Counted from the stretch's first letter, positions 45,730-55,442 are shown. The stretch: 64,000 bases of DNA from Mesorhizobium sp. PAMC28654 (GCF_020616515.1 NZ_CP085135.1:4526001-4590000); one strand, 5' to 3'. The notes: generated from the letters alone by a model not told the origin. Made by a program: numbers and translations.

Positions 45730-45855
45730 TCAGCCCTGGCGAGCCTTGTAGCGCGGAGCGGTCTTGTTGATGATATAGACGCGGCCCTTGCGGCGAACCA
45801 GCTGGTTGTCGCGGTGACGCGCCTTGAGCGCCTTGAGCGAATTCTTGATCTTCAT
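45730..45855 (-). CDS. rpmJ: 50S ribosomal protein L36, cysteine-less form
   Basis: A 41-residue basic ribosomal protein: [20 protein letters not shown] then [21 protein letters not shown]. It lacks the zinc-binding Cys/His ribbon of classical L36 and matches the longer YkgO-like (C-minus) type used by Alphaproteobacteria. The start follows from the family N-terminus; an upstream in-frame extension is not plausible. It probably has its own promoter. Confidence 0.93.
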   Translation of the reverse strand: MKIKNSLKALKARHRDNQLVRRKGRVYIINKTAPRYKARQG

Positions 45856-46096
45856 GGTCTTGCCTGTCGGTCTGGGCCCACCGGGCCTAATTTTTAAGGC
45901 GCGCCAGAAGACGCGCCTTTGAACTTGTGCGTGGCTCATAAACGAGGAGCCTTGTCCGTGTCAACCGCAAGCGTGCCGCATAACCGATCGGATTGGCCGG
46001 CGCCATTGAAATATCCGCCATCGAAGGCTTCGCGGCATTGCGTGGACAGGGTCCGGCTGGAATGATGCCGCTGCCGCGAAGCCGCTGGAGGTCATC

Positions 46097-46516
46097 ATGC
46101 GCCGAATTCTTCTGCCCGCCTGCTTCGCCATTGTGGTCGCGGCGTCGACCGCCCTCGCGCAGGAGTGCGACCGCAATGACGACAGCCAGTCGGGCATGAA
46201 TACCTGTGCCGCCGAGGATTATGCGACCGCCGATGCAAAGCTCAGCAGCACCTACCAGGCCATCATCGGCGGCGCTGACGACGCAACCAAGCAATTGCTG
46301 CAGACGGCGCAGCAGGGGTGGATCGTCTTTCGCAACGCGGAATGCAATTACGCCGCTTCCGGCAGCCAGGGTGGCTCGATACATCCGATGGTCGTGTCGG
46401 AATGCCTGACGCGGCTGACCAATGACCGCACGAAGCAGCTCAAGGCCGACACGACCTGCCCACAGGGGGAGAGTTGCGCCAGTTCGGGCGACAACCAGGA
46501 TGACGAGGTTCAGTAG
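46097..46516 (+). CDS. LprI/DUF1311 family periplasmic protein
   Basis: A 139-residue protein with a signal peptide (RILLPACFAIVVAASTALA, cut before QECDRNDD). The mature part has the DUF1311 pattern: MNTCAAEDYATADAKLSSTYQ, and QQGWIVFRNAECNYAASGSQGGSI, with several Cys that should form disulphides. Mycobacterial LprI inhibits lysozyme; whether this one does is unknown. GGAGG precedes ATG. Confidence 0.85.
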   Translation: MRRILLPACFAIVVAASTALAQECDRNDDSQSGMNTCAAEDYATADAKLSSTYQAIIGGADDATKQLLQTAQQGWIVFRNAECNYAASGSQGGSIHPMVVSECLTRLTNDRTKQLKADTTCPQGESCASSGDNQDDEVQ

Positions 46517-46563
46517 GTTCGGCGCATCCTGGTGGTCGAGGATTGACCATTCATGCCCTTGGA

Positions 46564-46607
46564 GCAATTCCAGGAAAAGTGTGAAACGGTTTTCCGTCCG
46601 GAATTGC
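46564..46607. repeat. Short palindromic intergenic element
   Basis: GCAATTCC-A-GGAAAA and TTTTCC-GTCC-GGAATTGC form an imperfect hairpin between the LprI and purK genes. The composition (TGTGAAACGG centre, GTCAAAACAAGA tail) resembles a dispersed palindrome seen in mesorhizobial genomes, as recalled. It could stop the two convergent transcripts. Confidence 0.55.
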
Positions 46608-46622
46608 GTCAAAACAAGAGAT

Positions 46623-47699
46623 TTAGCCGCGTCGGCTGATCCGCGTAAAATGACCCATCTTGCGGCCAGGACGCGCCTCGGCCTTGCCGTAGAGGTGCAG
46701 CATCAGGTCGGGTTCGGCAAGCAATTCGGGAACCCGCAGGACATCGTCGCCAATCAGGTTTTCCATGACGCAGTCGGAATGGCGGCCGGGGTTTCCCAGC
46801 GGCAGACCGGCCACGGCGCGAATATGCTGCTCGAACTGCGAGACAATGCAGGCGGCTTCCGTCCAGTGGCCGGAATTGTGCACGCGCGGCGCAATCTCGT
46901 TGGCCAGCAGCGAACCATCGGCAAGCACGAAGAATTCGACGCCCATGACGCCGACATAGTCGAGCGCCGAAAGTATTTTTGACGCCGCGGCCTGTGCCGC
47001 TGCAGCCGTACCGGCACTTATCCCGGCCGGCAACGTTGAGGTGTGCAGGATGCCCTTACGGTGGACGTTCTCGGCTGGGTCGTAGGCGGTGACCGCGCCG
47101 TCAATGCCGCGCGCTGATATCACCGAGATCTCGCGCTCGAACGGCACGAAGGCTTCTAGGATCAACGGCACATTGCCCATTGCCTCGCAGGTGCCGGCAA
47201 AGCCGCCGGCTTCCATGTTGCGAAAGACACGCTGGCCCTTGCCGTCATAGCCCATGCGCCGCGTCTTCAATATGCCGCTGCCGTCGAAGGCTTTTAGCGC
47301 CGCCGCCAGTTCGTCGTCATTGTCGACGGCGCGGAAATCCGCGGTGGCAATGCCGATGCCATTGAGGAATGTCTTTTCGGTCACCCGGTCCTGCGCCATC
47401 TCAAGGGCACGCGCCGGTGGATAGACGGGCACCTTGGCGGCAAGCGCGTTGGCTGCTGCCACCGGAACGTTCTCGAACTCATAGGTGACGACGGCGCTGG
47501 TATCAGCCAGTTCGGCAAGGGCTGCCGGGTCGTCATAGGCGGCTGTTATCTGCTGGTTGGCGACCTGCGCCGCCGGGCAATCCGCTTGCGGCTCCAGCAC
47601 CACGGTGCGGTAGCCGAGACGGGCCGCGGCCATCGCCAGCATGCGGCCAAGCTGGCCGCCGCCGATAATGCCGATCGTCGATCCGGCGGGCAGGGTCAC
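46623..47699 (-). CDS. purK: 5-(carboxyamino)imidazole ribonucleotide synthase
   Basis: A 358-residue ATP-grasp enzyme that carboxylates AIR with bicarbonate and ATP in purine synthesis. [21 protein letters not shown] starts it, VTYEFENVP follows, and the ATP-grasp domain has [16 protein letters not shown] and [11 protein letters not shown]...[16 protein letters not shown] at 47699 overlaps the purE stop (GTGA), so both are coupled. PurK output feeds PurE directly. Confidence 0.93.
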   Translation of the reverse strand: MTLPAGSTIGIIGGGQLGRMLAMAAARLGYRTVVLEPQADCPAAQVANQQITAAYDDPAALAELADTSAVVTYEFENVPVAAANALAAKVPVYPPARALEMAQDRVTEKTFLNGIGIATADFRAVDNDDELAAALKAFDGSGILKTRRMGYDGKGQRVFRNMEAGGFAGTCEAMGNVPLILEAFVPFEREISVISARGIDGAVTAYDPAENVHRKGILHTSTLPAGISAGTAAAAQAAASKILSALDYVGVMGVEFFVLADGSLLANEIAPRVHNSGHWTEAACIVSQFEQHIRAVAGLPLGNPGRHSDCVMENLIGDDVLRVPELLAEPDLMLHLYGKAEARPGRKMGHFTRISRRG

Positions 47700-48192
47700 G
47701 GCGTATCCGTTGGTTCTAACGCGACCTTGGCGGTCTGGGAGGCGCGCCAGGCATCCAGTCGCGCGGCAAGCTTTTCGTCGTTGAGCGCCAGCACGGCGGC
47801 GGCCAGAAGGGCCGCGTTGGCGGCGCCTGCCTTGCCGATGGCCAGCGTGCCCACCGGAATGCCGGCCGGCATCTGCACGATGGAAAGCAGCGAGTCCTGC
47901 CCCGACAGGGCCTTCGATTCCACGGGCACGCCAAAACGGGAAGTGGCGTCATCGCGGCCGTCATGCCGGGCAGGTGGGCGGCGCCGCCGGCGCCGGCGAT
48001 GATCACCTTGTAGCCGGCAGCCTTGGCGCCCTTGGCGAAATCATAGAGCCGGTCGGGGGTACGATGAGCCGAGACGATCAGCCGCTTGTGCGGGATGCCC
48101 AGCGCCTCCAGCGTCTCGGCGGCGTGGCGCATGGTCGCCCAGTCGGACTGGCTGCCCATGATGATGGCGACGTCGGCGCGTTGATCGTCCAA
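47696..48192 (-). pseudogene. purE: N5-carboxyaminoimidazole ribonucleotide mutase, single-base frameshift
   Basis: PurE converts N5-CAIR to CAIR. The N-terminal half is normal: [29 protein letters not shown] and [22 protein letters not shown]. After PVL the frame is lost. The expected continuation ([43 protein letters not shown]) is in the next frame and ends at 47696. A C missing from the plus strand at about 47931 (a G on the coding strand, GG for GGG) accounts for it. A TTG at 48192 is the probable start, since GGGGAG lies seven bases before it. Purine prototrophy would need PurE, so an assembly error is possible. Confidence 0.88.
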
Positions 48193-48299
48193 GCTTTTGC
48201 TCCCCGGCGACAAAGGCGCGCATTAGCGGAATTCGCCAAAAGCCGCAAGGACGGGCAGCGCAGGCTGTGTGCCGGCACTGCCCGCGCCGTGGCGGGATG

Positions 48300-49652
48300 T
48301 CACTTCATCAGGTGCCTGGCGAGCGCTTCATAGGCCGGCAACGATGTCGGATCATTGGCGGCATTACCGGCAACGGGGTTGGAGGCGAAGCGCGCGATGA
48401 CCATGTGCGCCTTCGGGTCGATATAGATGGCCTGCCCGTGCACGCCGCGCGCCATGAAGGCGCCATGCTCGTTGTTGGAGATCCACCACATGCCGCGATA
48501 GCTCCAGCCCTTGAGGAGAGAGTATCCAGCTTTCGCGAATGCCGCCTTGTCGCCGCCGGCGCGGATATCGGCGATCGCAGCCGCCGGCACGAGGCGCTGG
48601 CCATTGATCACGCCGTCGTCGAGAAGCAGCTGGCCGATCCGGGCCATGTCGCGCAGGCCGGCATTGAGCCCGCCGCCGGCAAAGGGCGTGCCGATGGAAT
48701 CAACGGTGTAGTAGCCGTCCTGCTCGGCGCCCATCTTGCTCCAGATCCGCTCCGACAACAGGTCGGCGACGGATTTTCCGGTGACGCGCGCGATGATCCA
48801 GCCCAGCGCATCGGTGTTGATGGTCTTGTAGCCAAAGGCGCTGCCATGCTCGCCTTCCTTGCGCACGGTCTGCAGGTATTCGAAGTAGGTGCGCGGACCA
48901 GTATAGTCGGCAGGCTTGGGCAAGGGATTGCCGGCCGCGGAATAGATCCAGACATCGGCATCGGGATCGGCGTAATCCTCGCTGTAGCGGAGGCCTGTCG
49001 TCATATCCAGCACCTGCCGGACGGTCGCGTCACCGAAGGCGCTCTTGGCCAGCTCCGGCACGATGGTGGCGACCTTGGCACCGGCGTCGAGCTTGCCGTC
49101 GGCGACCAGCATCTCGCCCAGCAGCCCGGTGAGCGATTTCGTCACCGACATCGCCCCATGCTGGCCGGTATCGTTCAGGCAGCCGGAATAGCGCTCGTAG
49201 ACGACGACGCCGTCATGCAGGACGACGATGCCGTCGGTGTAGTTGGCGGCCAGCGACGCCTCCCAGTTCATCGGCTTGTCGCTGCCCAGTGGGGTGAAGG
49301 TGATGGCGTCGATCGTCGGGTCGAGCTTGCGCTCGAGAGGCACCGGCGCGCCGAGCCCCCGGCTGACACCGACCGTCGGCATCAGCTGGCGGAAATGACA
49401 AGCGGTCCAGCGCAGCTTGGGAAAACTGAAATAATCGGGATCGGAAAACCGGATGATCTTGTCTGCGGGCGGGGGCGCACCGACCATCCATCCGAGTTTG
49501 CCGGGATCGGACGCTTCGGCTGACATGGGGGTTGTCTCCTCGGCATGGGAAATCGCCGGCACGATCGCCGCGCCAAGCGCCAAGGTGAAGGCCAGTATGG
49601 CGGCAAGACCGGATTTCCTTGCTGAATCCGTCTCAGTAATTGGCGACGACAT
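48300..49652 (-). CDS. NylB-like serine hydrolase (beta-lactamase family)
   Basis: A 450-residue protein with a possible signal or anchor (LAAILAFTLALGAAIVPAISHA) then a class-C beta-lactamase-type domain. SVTK gives the SxxK Ser/Lys; TTGLRYSEDYADPDADVW resembles 6-aminohexanoate-dimer hydrolase and EstB proteins. ATG 49652 is preferred as GGAGG precedes it. The start region overlaps the end of the outer-membrane barrel gene by 20 bases. Likely periplasmic. It may cleave amides or esters, not beta-lactams as such. Confidence 0.82.
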   Translation of the reverse strand: MSSPITETDSARKSGLAAILAFTLALGAAIVPAISHAEETTPMSAEASDPGKLGWMVGAPPPADKIIRFSDPDYFSFPKLRWTACHFRQLMPTVGVSRGLGAPVPLERKLDPTIDAITFTPLGSDKPMNWEASLAANYTDGIVVLHDGVVVYERYSGCLNDTGQHGAMSVTKSLTGLLGEMLVADGKLDAGAKVATIVPELAKSAFGDATVRQVLDMTTGLRYSEDYADPDADVWIYSAAGNPLPKPADYTGPRTYFEYLQTVRKEGEHGSAFGYKTINTDALGWIIARVTGKSVADLLSERIWSKMGAEQDGYYTVDSIGTPFAGGGLNAGLRDMARIGQLLLDDGVINGQRLVPAAAIADIRAGGDKAAFAKAGYSLLKGWSYRGMWWISNNEHGAFMARGVHGQAIYIDPKAHMVIARFASNPVAGNAANDPTSLPAYEALARHLMK

Positions 49653-51096
49653 TGACGAAACCTCCTGTCCAGACTGGCAGATTGCCGTTGACGAGCGAGG
49701 CCGCTCCGGGCCCGGGAAAGGAAACACTGAAGCCGGCGGTAAGATATATATTGGGGTTCAGTACGCGGTTGTACTCGAGGAAGATGTCATCCGCGAGATG
49801 CTTGGCCGTGGCACCTGTGACCGCGTTCGGAACGCCCTCGGAAGAGTCGTCTACACGCGTCGCCTGACCGAACTGGATCGGACTGCGCAGTTCATTGACG
49901 TCGATATAGGAGTAGCGGAGAGTGAAGGTGTCGCGGTCCGTCGGCGTCACGCGCAGGCTAAGCTGGTGGGCGTTGACGTTGGAGTTGATGAAGAGCATCG
50001 ACGATTTCGATCCGGTCGACCAGGAACTCGGGCTGCCCTCGTAGAAGAGCGGATCGAAGCGTTCGAGCTTCGAGGTCGATGGATTGTCACCCGAAAATGT
50101 CTGGTACGAATAGGTGATGGTTGGCGCCCATGAATACTCAGTGAAGGTGTAGCCGACCTGGGCCCGGCCGGCCCATGCCGCCATGTCGATGCGGTTGTTC
50201 CATTCATAGGTGAAGTCACCGCCAACAAAGAAGTTCTCGAAGCTCCCCTGCTTGGGGCTGACGCGGCTGTAGAGGTTGACGAAATTCAGGCCATCACGCC
50301 CCCCGGGCAAGATGCTCGGCGCACCGATGCCGTTGGGCGCGGCTTTCGGATAGGGGGCGTCGGAGGACAGTACGTGGCCGATCGTGGCTCCGGCAAAGTT
50401 CTCGGTTCCCGCGTCATAGCGAAAATCGGTTCCAACGATCCTGGTGTGGCTGTCGGTATCGGACAGCTCGTTGGCGTCCAGATAGAAAGCCGTGCCGGTA
50501 AAGCCGTCCATGCCGAATCGAGCTATCGCGGCCTGTTCCCACGCCTTGCGCGGCCCGAGCTTGAGCGCGCCGCGATCGAAGCCGCTGGAGCCGCCATTGG
50601 CGAGCAGCATGCCCGTGCCCGCCTTGAATTCGCGCGGTCCGAGCGAGAAGTCGAATGTAGGGCCGCCGTCCTTGTTGGTGGAGCGCAGGCCGAGATAACC
50701 CTCCTCGAGGGTTATGCGGCCGGTGTTGCCGGTGTGATAAGCGTCGATGCCCAGCGTGCCTGAAGCCACCAGCGAGATCAGGCCGTAGGCCGACACGACG
50801 GAGGTGAGTTCCTTGGAGAAGCTCAGGCCGGGTTTGACATAGCCTTCGAGCCAGGTCGGGTTCGCATTGAAACCGGCGCCTGCCGCGAACGTGTCGGCAT
50901 AGTTCCAGAACAGGTTTTGTTCGGAGACGATGTTCAGGCCAGCCTGGAGATGAGCCCTGACCACAAGCCCATCGCTGTCGAGCAGCACCATCGGGTCATC
51001 AGCCAGTGCCAAGCCGGGGATGAAGAGCGCTCCGGAGAAGCAGACAATTGCGGCAGGCCATAATTTATCCCGTCGCATTGGCATTTCCTGATGCAC
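49633..51096 (-). CDS. Outer-membrane beta-barrel protein (alginate-export/porin-like)
   Basis: A 487-residue protein with a signal peptide (LWPAAIVCFSGALFIPGLALA), then many amphipathic beta strands alternating polar and aromatic residues. It ends in the C-terminal strand ...GFVNVVANY, a bacterial outer-membrane signature. Features such as LGPREFKAGTGMLLANGG and FDFSLGPRE resemble the alginate-export superfamily (AlgE-like). The exact substrate is unknown. The 20-base overlap with the serine hydrolase downstream suggests the two act on the same compound outside the cytoplasm. ATG at residue 7 is an alternative start. Confidence 0.72.
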   Translation of the reverse strand: MHQEMPMRRDKLWPAAIVCFSGALFIPGLALADDPMVLLDSDGLVVRAHLQAGLNIVSEQNLFWNYADTFAAGAGFNANPTWLEGYVKPGLSFSKELTSVVSAYGLISLVASGTLGIDAYHTGNTGRITLEEGYLGLRSTNKDGGPTFDFSLGPREFKAGTGMLLANGGSSGFDRGALKLGPRKAWEQAAIARFGMDGFTGTAFYLDANELSDTDSHTRIVGTDFRYDAGTENFAGATIGHVLSSDAPYPKAAPNGIGAPSILPGGRDGLNFVNLYSRVSPKQGSFENFFVGGDFTYEWNNRIDMAAWAGRAQVGYTFTEYSWAPTITYSYQTFSGDNPSTSKLERFDPLFYEGSPSSWSTGSKSSMLFINSNVNAHQLSLRVTPTDRDTFTLRYSYIDVNELRSPIQFGQATRVDDSSEGVPNAVTGATAKHLADDIFLEYNRVLNPNIYLTAGFSVSFPGPGAASLVNGNLPVWTGGFVNVVANY

Positions 51097-51525
51097 GCAT
51101 CTCAGTCATTCCCCGGGCGCGTCACTGCCAGTGTGATTTGAATCCAGTGTAGACTATCCGTGGTCCTTCTTTCGCATTTTCTGCAACAGATGGATAACAC
51201 GCATGGAATTGCTGTCCAGCCTGGGGGCTGATGCTTGCAAACCCAATCCCTTGCTGAGGGAGCGGCTCTTGGACATGCATGTGACAGTCGAAATCCACCC
51301 GCCACTCCGGCCACGGCAACATCCAGCACGCGACGAAGCGCGGATGCATCTTTCCGCGATTCGTCGCGCCGATACGGTTGGCGCCAAAGGCCGTGTGCGG
51401 TCGTGTTGTCGCGGCGCCGTGCTAAAGCGCGTCGCGTTTGAACAGATTCATGTGACGCGCTTTAAGCCTTTGTTTTTATGTATGTCGTTGCCCCAAAACC
51501 GCTGCGCACTTTTGGGCGACATGTA
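51097..51525. other. 429-bp gene-free stretch with repeats
   Basis: No gene is recognised between the barrel gene and the PLP enzyme. The right half (51424-51522) holds a double palindrome, described separately. The left half should contain the barrel gene promoter. Confidence 0.6.
51424..51522. repeat. Double-palindrome intergenic repeat, copy A
   Basis: First palindrome AAAGCGCGTC (51424-51433) with GACGCGCTTT (51454-51463), perfect 10 bp. Second: ATGTCG-TTGC-CCCAAAA with TTTTGGG-CGACAT (51482-51522). The second half resembles a palindrome at 63267-63311 by sequence and context, including the preceding T-rich TTTGTTTTT. Confidence 0.7.
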
Positions 51526-52731
51526 TTAATCTGGCCAGCGCAAGGCGCCGGACGAATCCTTGCGGGCGGGTTTCATGGCGCCGGCGGGCCGGTCGGCCGC
51601 TGTCAATATGGCGCGCAGGCGTTCGGCGACGATCTCTGCTTCGCCAGGATGAAGGTTGCACGGATCGAGGAAGAAATGGCCGCGCTCGACTTCGTGGTTG
51701 CGCACGATAATCGGCGGCGAGCCTGTGGCCAGCGCCGAGGCGAGGCCAGCGGCGGTAAACCGGCTCTCGGGTGATACGAAGATCTGCACCCGGTCGAGCG
51801 GATTATCAGTTGGGTCCGGAATGATCTTCGCGGCGATGCCCGGCAGGCCGTGCAACGCGTCCTTCCACAGCTTGAGTGCTGCTTCCTCGCGCTGGCGGAT
51901 GCCAGAATGGTCACGCCTTTCCCAGGCTTCCAACGCGGCCATGGTGCCGGCGATGCTTTCCTTGCCGACCTTCATCGCCCTGGCGACTCCGCGATTCTGC
52001 AGGTAGGCGGCCCGCACCAGATCCTTGCGTCCGGTGACGATGCCGCTGGTCGGCCCGCTGAGGAATTTGTGCCCGCTGTAGATGACGATGTCGGCGCCGC
52101 GCGCCAGGAAGCCACGCAGATCGTATTCGGAAGCCGCGTCGACGATCACCGGAACGCCCCTGGCGTGACAGATCTCGCAGAACTCCTCCAGCGACAGCAT
52201 GCCGTACTGCACGGTGTGGTGGGCGACCACGTAGAGGCCCGCCGCCGTGCGGTCGCGGATGGCGTCGCGCACATGATAGTCCTGCGTCACGCTGACGGTG
52301 CCGGCTGGGATGGTCCTTGCGCCCGCCAGCCGGATCGACTGGTCGATCGGCGCGCCGTAGTTGACGATGTGGCCGAGCTGGACGATGACCTCCGACTTCA
52401 GCCCTTCCGCGTCGTCCGGCAGGCGTTCGATGGCGAGCAGGTTGGTTCCCGTCATCGCACCAGCAATGGCCATGGTGATGCCGCTGGCGCAGCAGGCTGT
52501 GATGAAACCAGCTTCGCCGCCGGTGAGGCGCGCGACGATCGTGCTGGCGGCCCGCTGCAGGTCGTCCATCTCCACCCATTGTGAGGCGATTTCCGACATC
52601 GCACGGATCGCTTCCGGGACGATAATAGACGCGCCAAGCGCGGTCATCGTGCCCGACACGTTGATGATCGGGCGAAGACCGAGCCGTTCGCGGATGGTGG
52701 AGTTGGAGCCGTCGGCGGAAGTGGTTTTCAT
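51526..52731 (-). CDS. SelA-like PLP-dependent enzyme (ammonia-lyase type)
   Basis: A 401-residue pyridoxal-phosphate enzyme of the L-seryl-tRNA(Sec) synthase-like group, in which metabolic members such as D-glucosaminate-6-phosphate ammonia-lyase occur. [17 protein letters not shown], then [21 protein letters not shown]; the PLP Lys is in [20 protein letters not shown]. No selenocysteine genes are near, so a tRNA function is improbable. It is last in the IclR-linked ABC operon, directly after RidA. Starts at 52731 (MKTTSADG) or 52746 are possible; neither ribosome site is strong. Substrate unknown. Confidence 0.8.
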   Translation of the reverse strand: MKTTSADGSNSTIRERLGLRPIINVSGTMTALGASIIVPEAIRAMSEIASQWVEMDDLQRAASTIVARLTGGEAGFITACCASGITMAIAGAMTGTNLLAIERLPDDAEGLKSEVIVQLGHIVNYGAPIDQSIRLAGARTIPAGTVSVTQDYHVRDAIRDRTAAGLYVVAHHTVQYGMLSLEEFCEICHARGVPVIVDAASEYDLRGFLARGADIVIYSGHKFLSGPTSGIVTGRKDLVRAAYLQNRGVARAMKVGKESIAGTMAALEAWERRDHSGIRQREEAALKLWKDALHGLPGIAAKIIPDPTDNPLDRVQIFVSPESRFTAAGLASALATGSPPIIVRNHEVERGHFFLDPCNLHPGEAEIVAERLRAILTAADRPAGAMKPARKDSSGALRWPD

Positions 52732-52756
52732 GTTGGCAGATCCCATTGATGGCAGG

Positions 52757-53218
52757 TCAGGCGGCGATCTCGACGACCGCCTCGATTTCAACCGTGATGT
52801 TTCCGGGCAAGGAGCCGACGCCGATCGCCGAGCGGGCATGGCCGCCAATCTTGTCGAAGACATCGGCGAAGAGATCGGAGCAGCCGTTGACCACTTTCGG
52901 ATGGTCGCTGAAGGTCGGTATCGCATTGACGAAGCCGAGCAGCTTGACGATGCGCACGATACGGCCCAGGTCGCCGGCGGCCGCATGCATGACGGCGAGC
53001 AGATTGAGCCCCGTGAGGCGAGCGTGGCCATAGGCCTCCTCGACGGTGACATCGTCCCCCACCTTGCCTGTGAAGAGCGTGCCGTCGGCGCGCAGCGGGC
53101 CCTGGCCGGACAGGAAGATCAGCCGTCCGCTTTCGGCATGGGTGACGAAGTTGGCGATGGGCGTCGGCGGTTCGGGCAGCGTCAGGCCCAACTCGGCGAG
53201 CCGGATATAAGGCGTCAT
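52757..53218 (-). CDS. RidA/YjgF family enamine-imine deaminase
   Basis: A 153-residue protein of the RidA group: [35 protein letters not shown], and [10 protein letters not shown] at the end. It resembles the long, YjgH-like or Rid-subgroup proteins that carry a ~20-residue N-terminal extension. RidA family members hydrolyse reactive enamines/imines released by PLP enzymes. Being between the ABC ATPase and a PLP lyase gene fits such a use. GGAGC precedes ATG. Confidence 0.88.
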   Translation of the reverse strand: MTPYIRLAELGLTLPEPPTPIANFVTHAESGRLIFLSGQGPLRADGTLFTGKVGDDVTVEEAYGHARLTGLNLLAVMHAAAGDLGRIVRIVKLLGFVNAIPTFSDHPKVVNGCSDLFADVFDKIGGHARSAIGVGSLPGNITVEIEAVVEIAA

Positions 53219-53256
53219 GAAAGAAGCTCCTTGCGACGGCTTTCGCCCGTCCTGTG

Positions 53257-54051
53257 TCAGAAATGCGAGGCGCGGAAGCGCGCCAGGAAGGCGCGGAGGC
53301 GTTCGTTGTCTGTGTCCGCCGCCAGGATTTCGGCGGGCGGACCCGCCGCGCTGACGCCACCGTCGGCCATGAAGATGATGCGATTCGAGGCATCGCGGGC
53401 GAAGGCCATTTCGTGCGTGACCATCACCATCGTCATGCCGTCCTCGGCAAGGCTGCGCACGACCTCGAGCACTTCGCCGACCAGCTCCGGGTCGAGTGCG
53501 GACGTGATCTCGTCGAGAAGCAGGATCTTCGGCCCCATCGCCACGGCACGCGCAATGCCGACACGCTGCTGCTGGCCGCCTGAAAGTTCGGCGGGCAGGC
53601 TGTCGGCCTTGTGGGCGAGGCCGACCCGCCCGAGCCAGTGCTCGGCGATGGTGCGCGCCTCGGCGTTGGTCTTGCCGCGTACCTTGGTCAGGCCGAGCAT
53701 GATGTTGCCGGCCGCCGTCAGATGCGGAAACAGGTTGAAGCTCTGGAACACCATCCCGGTCTCGGCGCGCATCGCGGCGAGGTCGCGTTCGCTGCGGCGT
53801 TGTCGTGTTCCGCTGTCGCGGTAGCCAACCTCCTTGCCGTCGATCCGGATCGAACCGCCGTCATAGCTTTCCAGGAAGTTCACGCAACGCAGCAGCGTGG
53901 TCTTGCCGCTGCCCGAAGGACCAATGACGGTCACCACTTCGCCGCGCGCCACCCGCAGGCTGACCGAGCGCAGCACTTCGACGGCGCCGAAGGATTTGGA
54001 AACATTGGAGACGTCGAGAAGGGCTGGGGTGGCGTTCGGACTGGTGGACAT
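53257..54051 (-). CDS. Amino acid ABC transporter, ATP-binding protein
   Basis: A 264-residue ATPase of the polar amino acid group (HisP/GlnQ-like): Walker A GPSGSGKTT, Q-loop VFQSFNLFPHLTA, signature LSGGQQQR, Walker B ILLLDEITSALDPE, H-loop VMVTHEMAFARD. ATG 54051 (MSTSPN) is used because the longer reading overlaps the upstream permease. Walker B has Ile where most family members have Pro (DEPTSALD), a common variant in this group. It lies 4 bases after the permease. Confidence 0.92.
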   Translation of the reverse strand: MSTSPNATPALLDVSNVSKSFGAVEVLRSVSLRVARGEVVTVIGPSGSGKTTLLRCVNFLESYDGGSIRIDGKEVGYRDSGTRQRRSERDLAAMRAETGMVFQSFNLFPHLTAAGNIMLGLTKVRGKTNAEARTIAEHWLGRVGLAHKADSLPAELSGGQQQRVGIARAVAMGPKILLLDEITSALDPELVGEVLEVVRSLAEDGMTMVMVTHEMAFARDASNRIIFMADGGVSAAGPPAEILAADTDNERLRAFLARFRASHF

Positions 54052-54055
54052 CTTG

Positions 54056-54706
54056 CTATTCCCGGATGAAGGAGAAGCGCCGCTCCAGCCGTCGGCTGGC
54101 CAGCGAAAGCGCGTAATTGACCGCGAAATAGATGAGCGCGCCGAGGATATAGAGCGGCATGGCCTCATAGGTGCGGCCGATGACCTGGTTGATGGCCTGC
54201 ATCAGGTCGGTGACGCCGAGCAGCGACACCAGCGCGCTGCCCTTGACCGCATCGGTGACGCCGTTGATCCAGGGCGGCAGGAAGCGCCTGAACGCCTGCG
54301 GGAAGATGACGTAGGCCAGCCGCTGGCGAAAGGTCAGCCCGATCGCCATCGCCGCTTCCGACTGCCCCCTTGGTATGGAGCCAACCGCGCCACGCAGGTA
54401 TTCGATGACCTGTGCCGTCTTGAAGAGGGTGAGTGCCAGGACCGCCGCCCAGAACGACTGCAGATGGATGCCGACGGCAGGCAACCCGTAATAGACAAAG
54501 AAGATGAGCACCAGGATCGGTATGCCGCGAATGGTGTCGCTGAAGATGCGCACCGCCCAGCGCAGCGGGACGGGACCATAGACGAGGCCGACGCCCAGGA
54601 TGACGCCGGCTACCAGCGAAAACACCACGACCAGCAGCGATACCCAGAGCGTCAGGGCAAAGCCCTGGGCCAGGAAAGGCAAGGCATAGGCGATCTGGCT
54701 GATCAT
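54056..54706 (-). CDS. Amino acid ABC transporter, permease 2
   Basis: A 216-residue permease with about five membrane helices: SLLVVVFSLVAGVILGVGLV and, in the cytoplasmic EAA loop, GQSEAAMAIGLTFRQRLAYVIF. It follows the other permease with no spacer (TAG then ATG). Confidence 0.9.
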   Translation of the reverse strand: MISQIAYALPFLAQGFALTLWVSLLVVVFSLVAGVILGVGLVYGPVPLRWAVRIFSDTIRGIPILVLIFFVYYGLPAVGIHLQSFWAAVLALTLFKTAQVIEYLRGAVGSIPRGQSEAAMAIGLTFRQRLAYVIFPQAFRRFLPPWINGVTDAVKGSALVSLLGVTDLMQAINQVIGRTYEAMPLYILGALIYFAVNYALSLASRRLERRFSFIRE

Positions 54707-55372
54707 CTAGTGCGCCACCTTGAACCAGCGCTCGAGAAGCCTGAGCGCATAGAGAAGCGCATAGCCCGTGAGCAGGTACATCGCCGTTACGACGAGATAG
54801 ACCTCGACGATCCTGAACGTGTTGAAGTTGATCCACTGGGCGCCATAGGTCAGTTCGGGGACCGAAATGACCGACGCGACGGATGTGTCCTTGAAAAGGG
54901 AAATGAAGGTGTTGGAGAGCGCGGGCAGCGTTATGCGCAGCATCGTCGGCAGGCGCACATGCAGCAGCCTTTGCCAAGGTGTCAGGCCGATCGCCTTGCC
55001 AGCGTCTATCTGACCGCGCGGTACAGCCTCCAGTCCGGAGCGAAACACCTCGACCAGATAGGCGCCGCTGTAGAGCGCCAGCGTCGCCACGAACGAGGTC
55101 TGCGCGCTGTAGGCGATATCGACCACCGTCGGCAGGCCGTAAAAGACCAGATAGACGAGCAGGATCAGCGGCACGTTGCGGATGAACTCGACATACGCGG
55201 CGATGATGGTGCGCACCACACGCCCGGCCGAAACGTACCAGACCGCCAGGACCAGTCCGATGACGATGCCGATGGCGATGGAGATCACGGCAAGCTCGAG
55301 ACTGAGCAGCAGTCCGCCCCAGAGCTTGTCGAAATGTCGCCAGATCAGATTGAAATTGAGGGCATAGCCCAT
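54707..55372 (-). CDS. Amino acid ABC transporter, permease 1
   Basis: A 221-residue permease. The start MGYALNFNLIWRHFDKLWGG is the usual beginning of HisM-like proteins; a longer reading is not supported. EAA loop: GQIDAGKAIGLTPWQRLLHV. Together with permease 2 it forms the heterodimeric channel. Confidence 0.9.
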   Translation of the reverse strand: MGYALNFNLIWRHFDKLWGGLLLSLELAVISIAIGIVIGLVLAVWYVSAGRVVRTIIAAYVEFIRNVPLILLVYLVFYGLPTVVDIAYSAQTSFVATLALYSGAYLVEVFRSGLEAVPRGQIDAGKAIGLTPWQRLLHVRLPTMLRITLPALSNTFISLFKDTSVASVISVPELTYGAQWINFNTFRIVEVYLVVTAMYLLTGYALLYALRLLERWFKVAH

Positions 55373-55442
55373 GCGTCCGCCTCTGTGTCGAGGGTCGTCG
55401 GCGGACGAAAGGGCGCTGGTTGCGCCCTTCCGTCCGCTCGGA

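Noticed and set aside
45890..45922. Hairpin AAGGCGCG/CGCGCCTT considered as terminator
   Set aside because: It is preceded, not followed, by the T-run on the plus strand and followed by A on the minus; a weak case in either direction.
46517..46622. A 6S RNA or other ncRNA near purEK
   Set aside because: The gap is only 106 bases and consists mostly of the short palindrome; no 6S-like bubble seen.
51526..53052. A 508-codon reading of the PLP enzyme with a long N-terminal extension
   Set aside because: The first ~100 codons are Ser/Arg-rich and overlap the RidA gene in another frame; the PLP fold begins near MKTTSADG.
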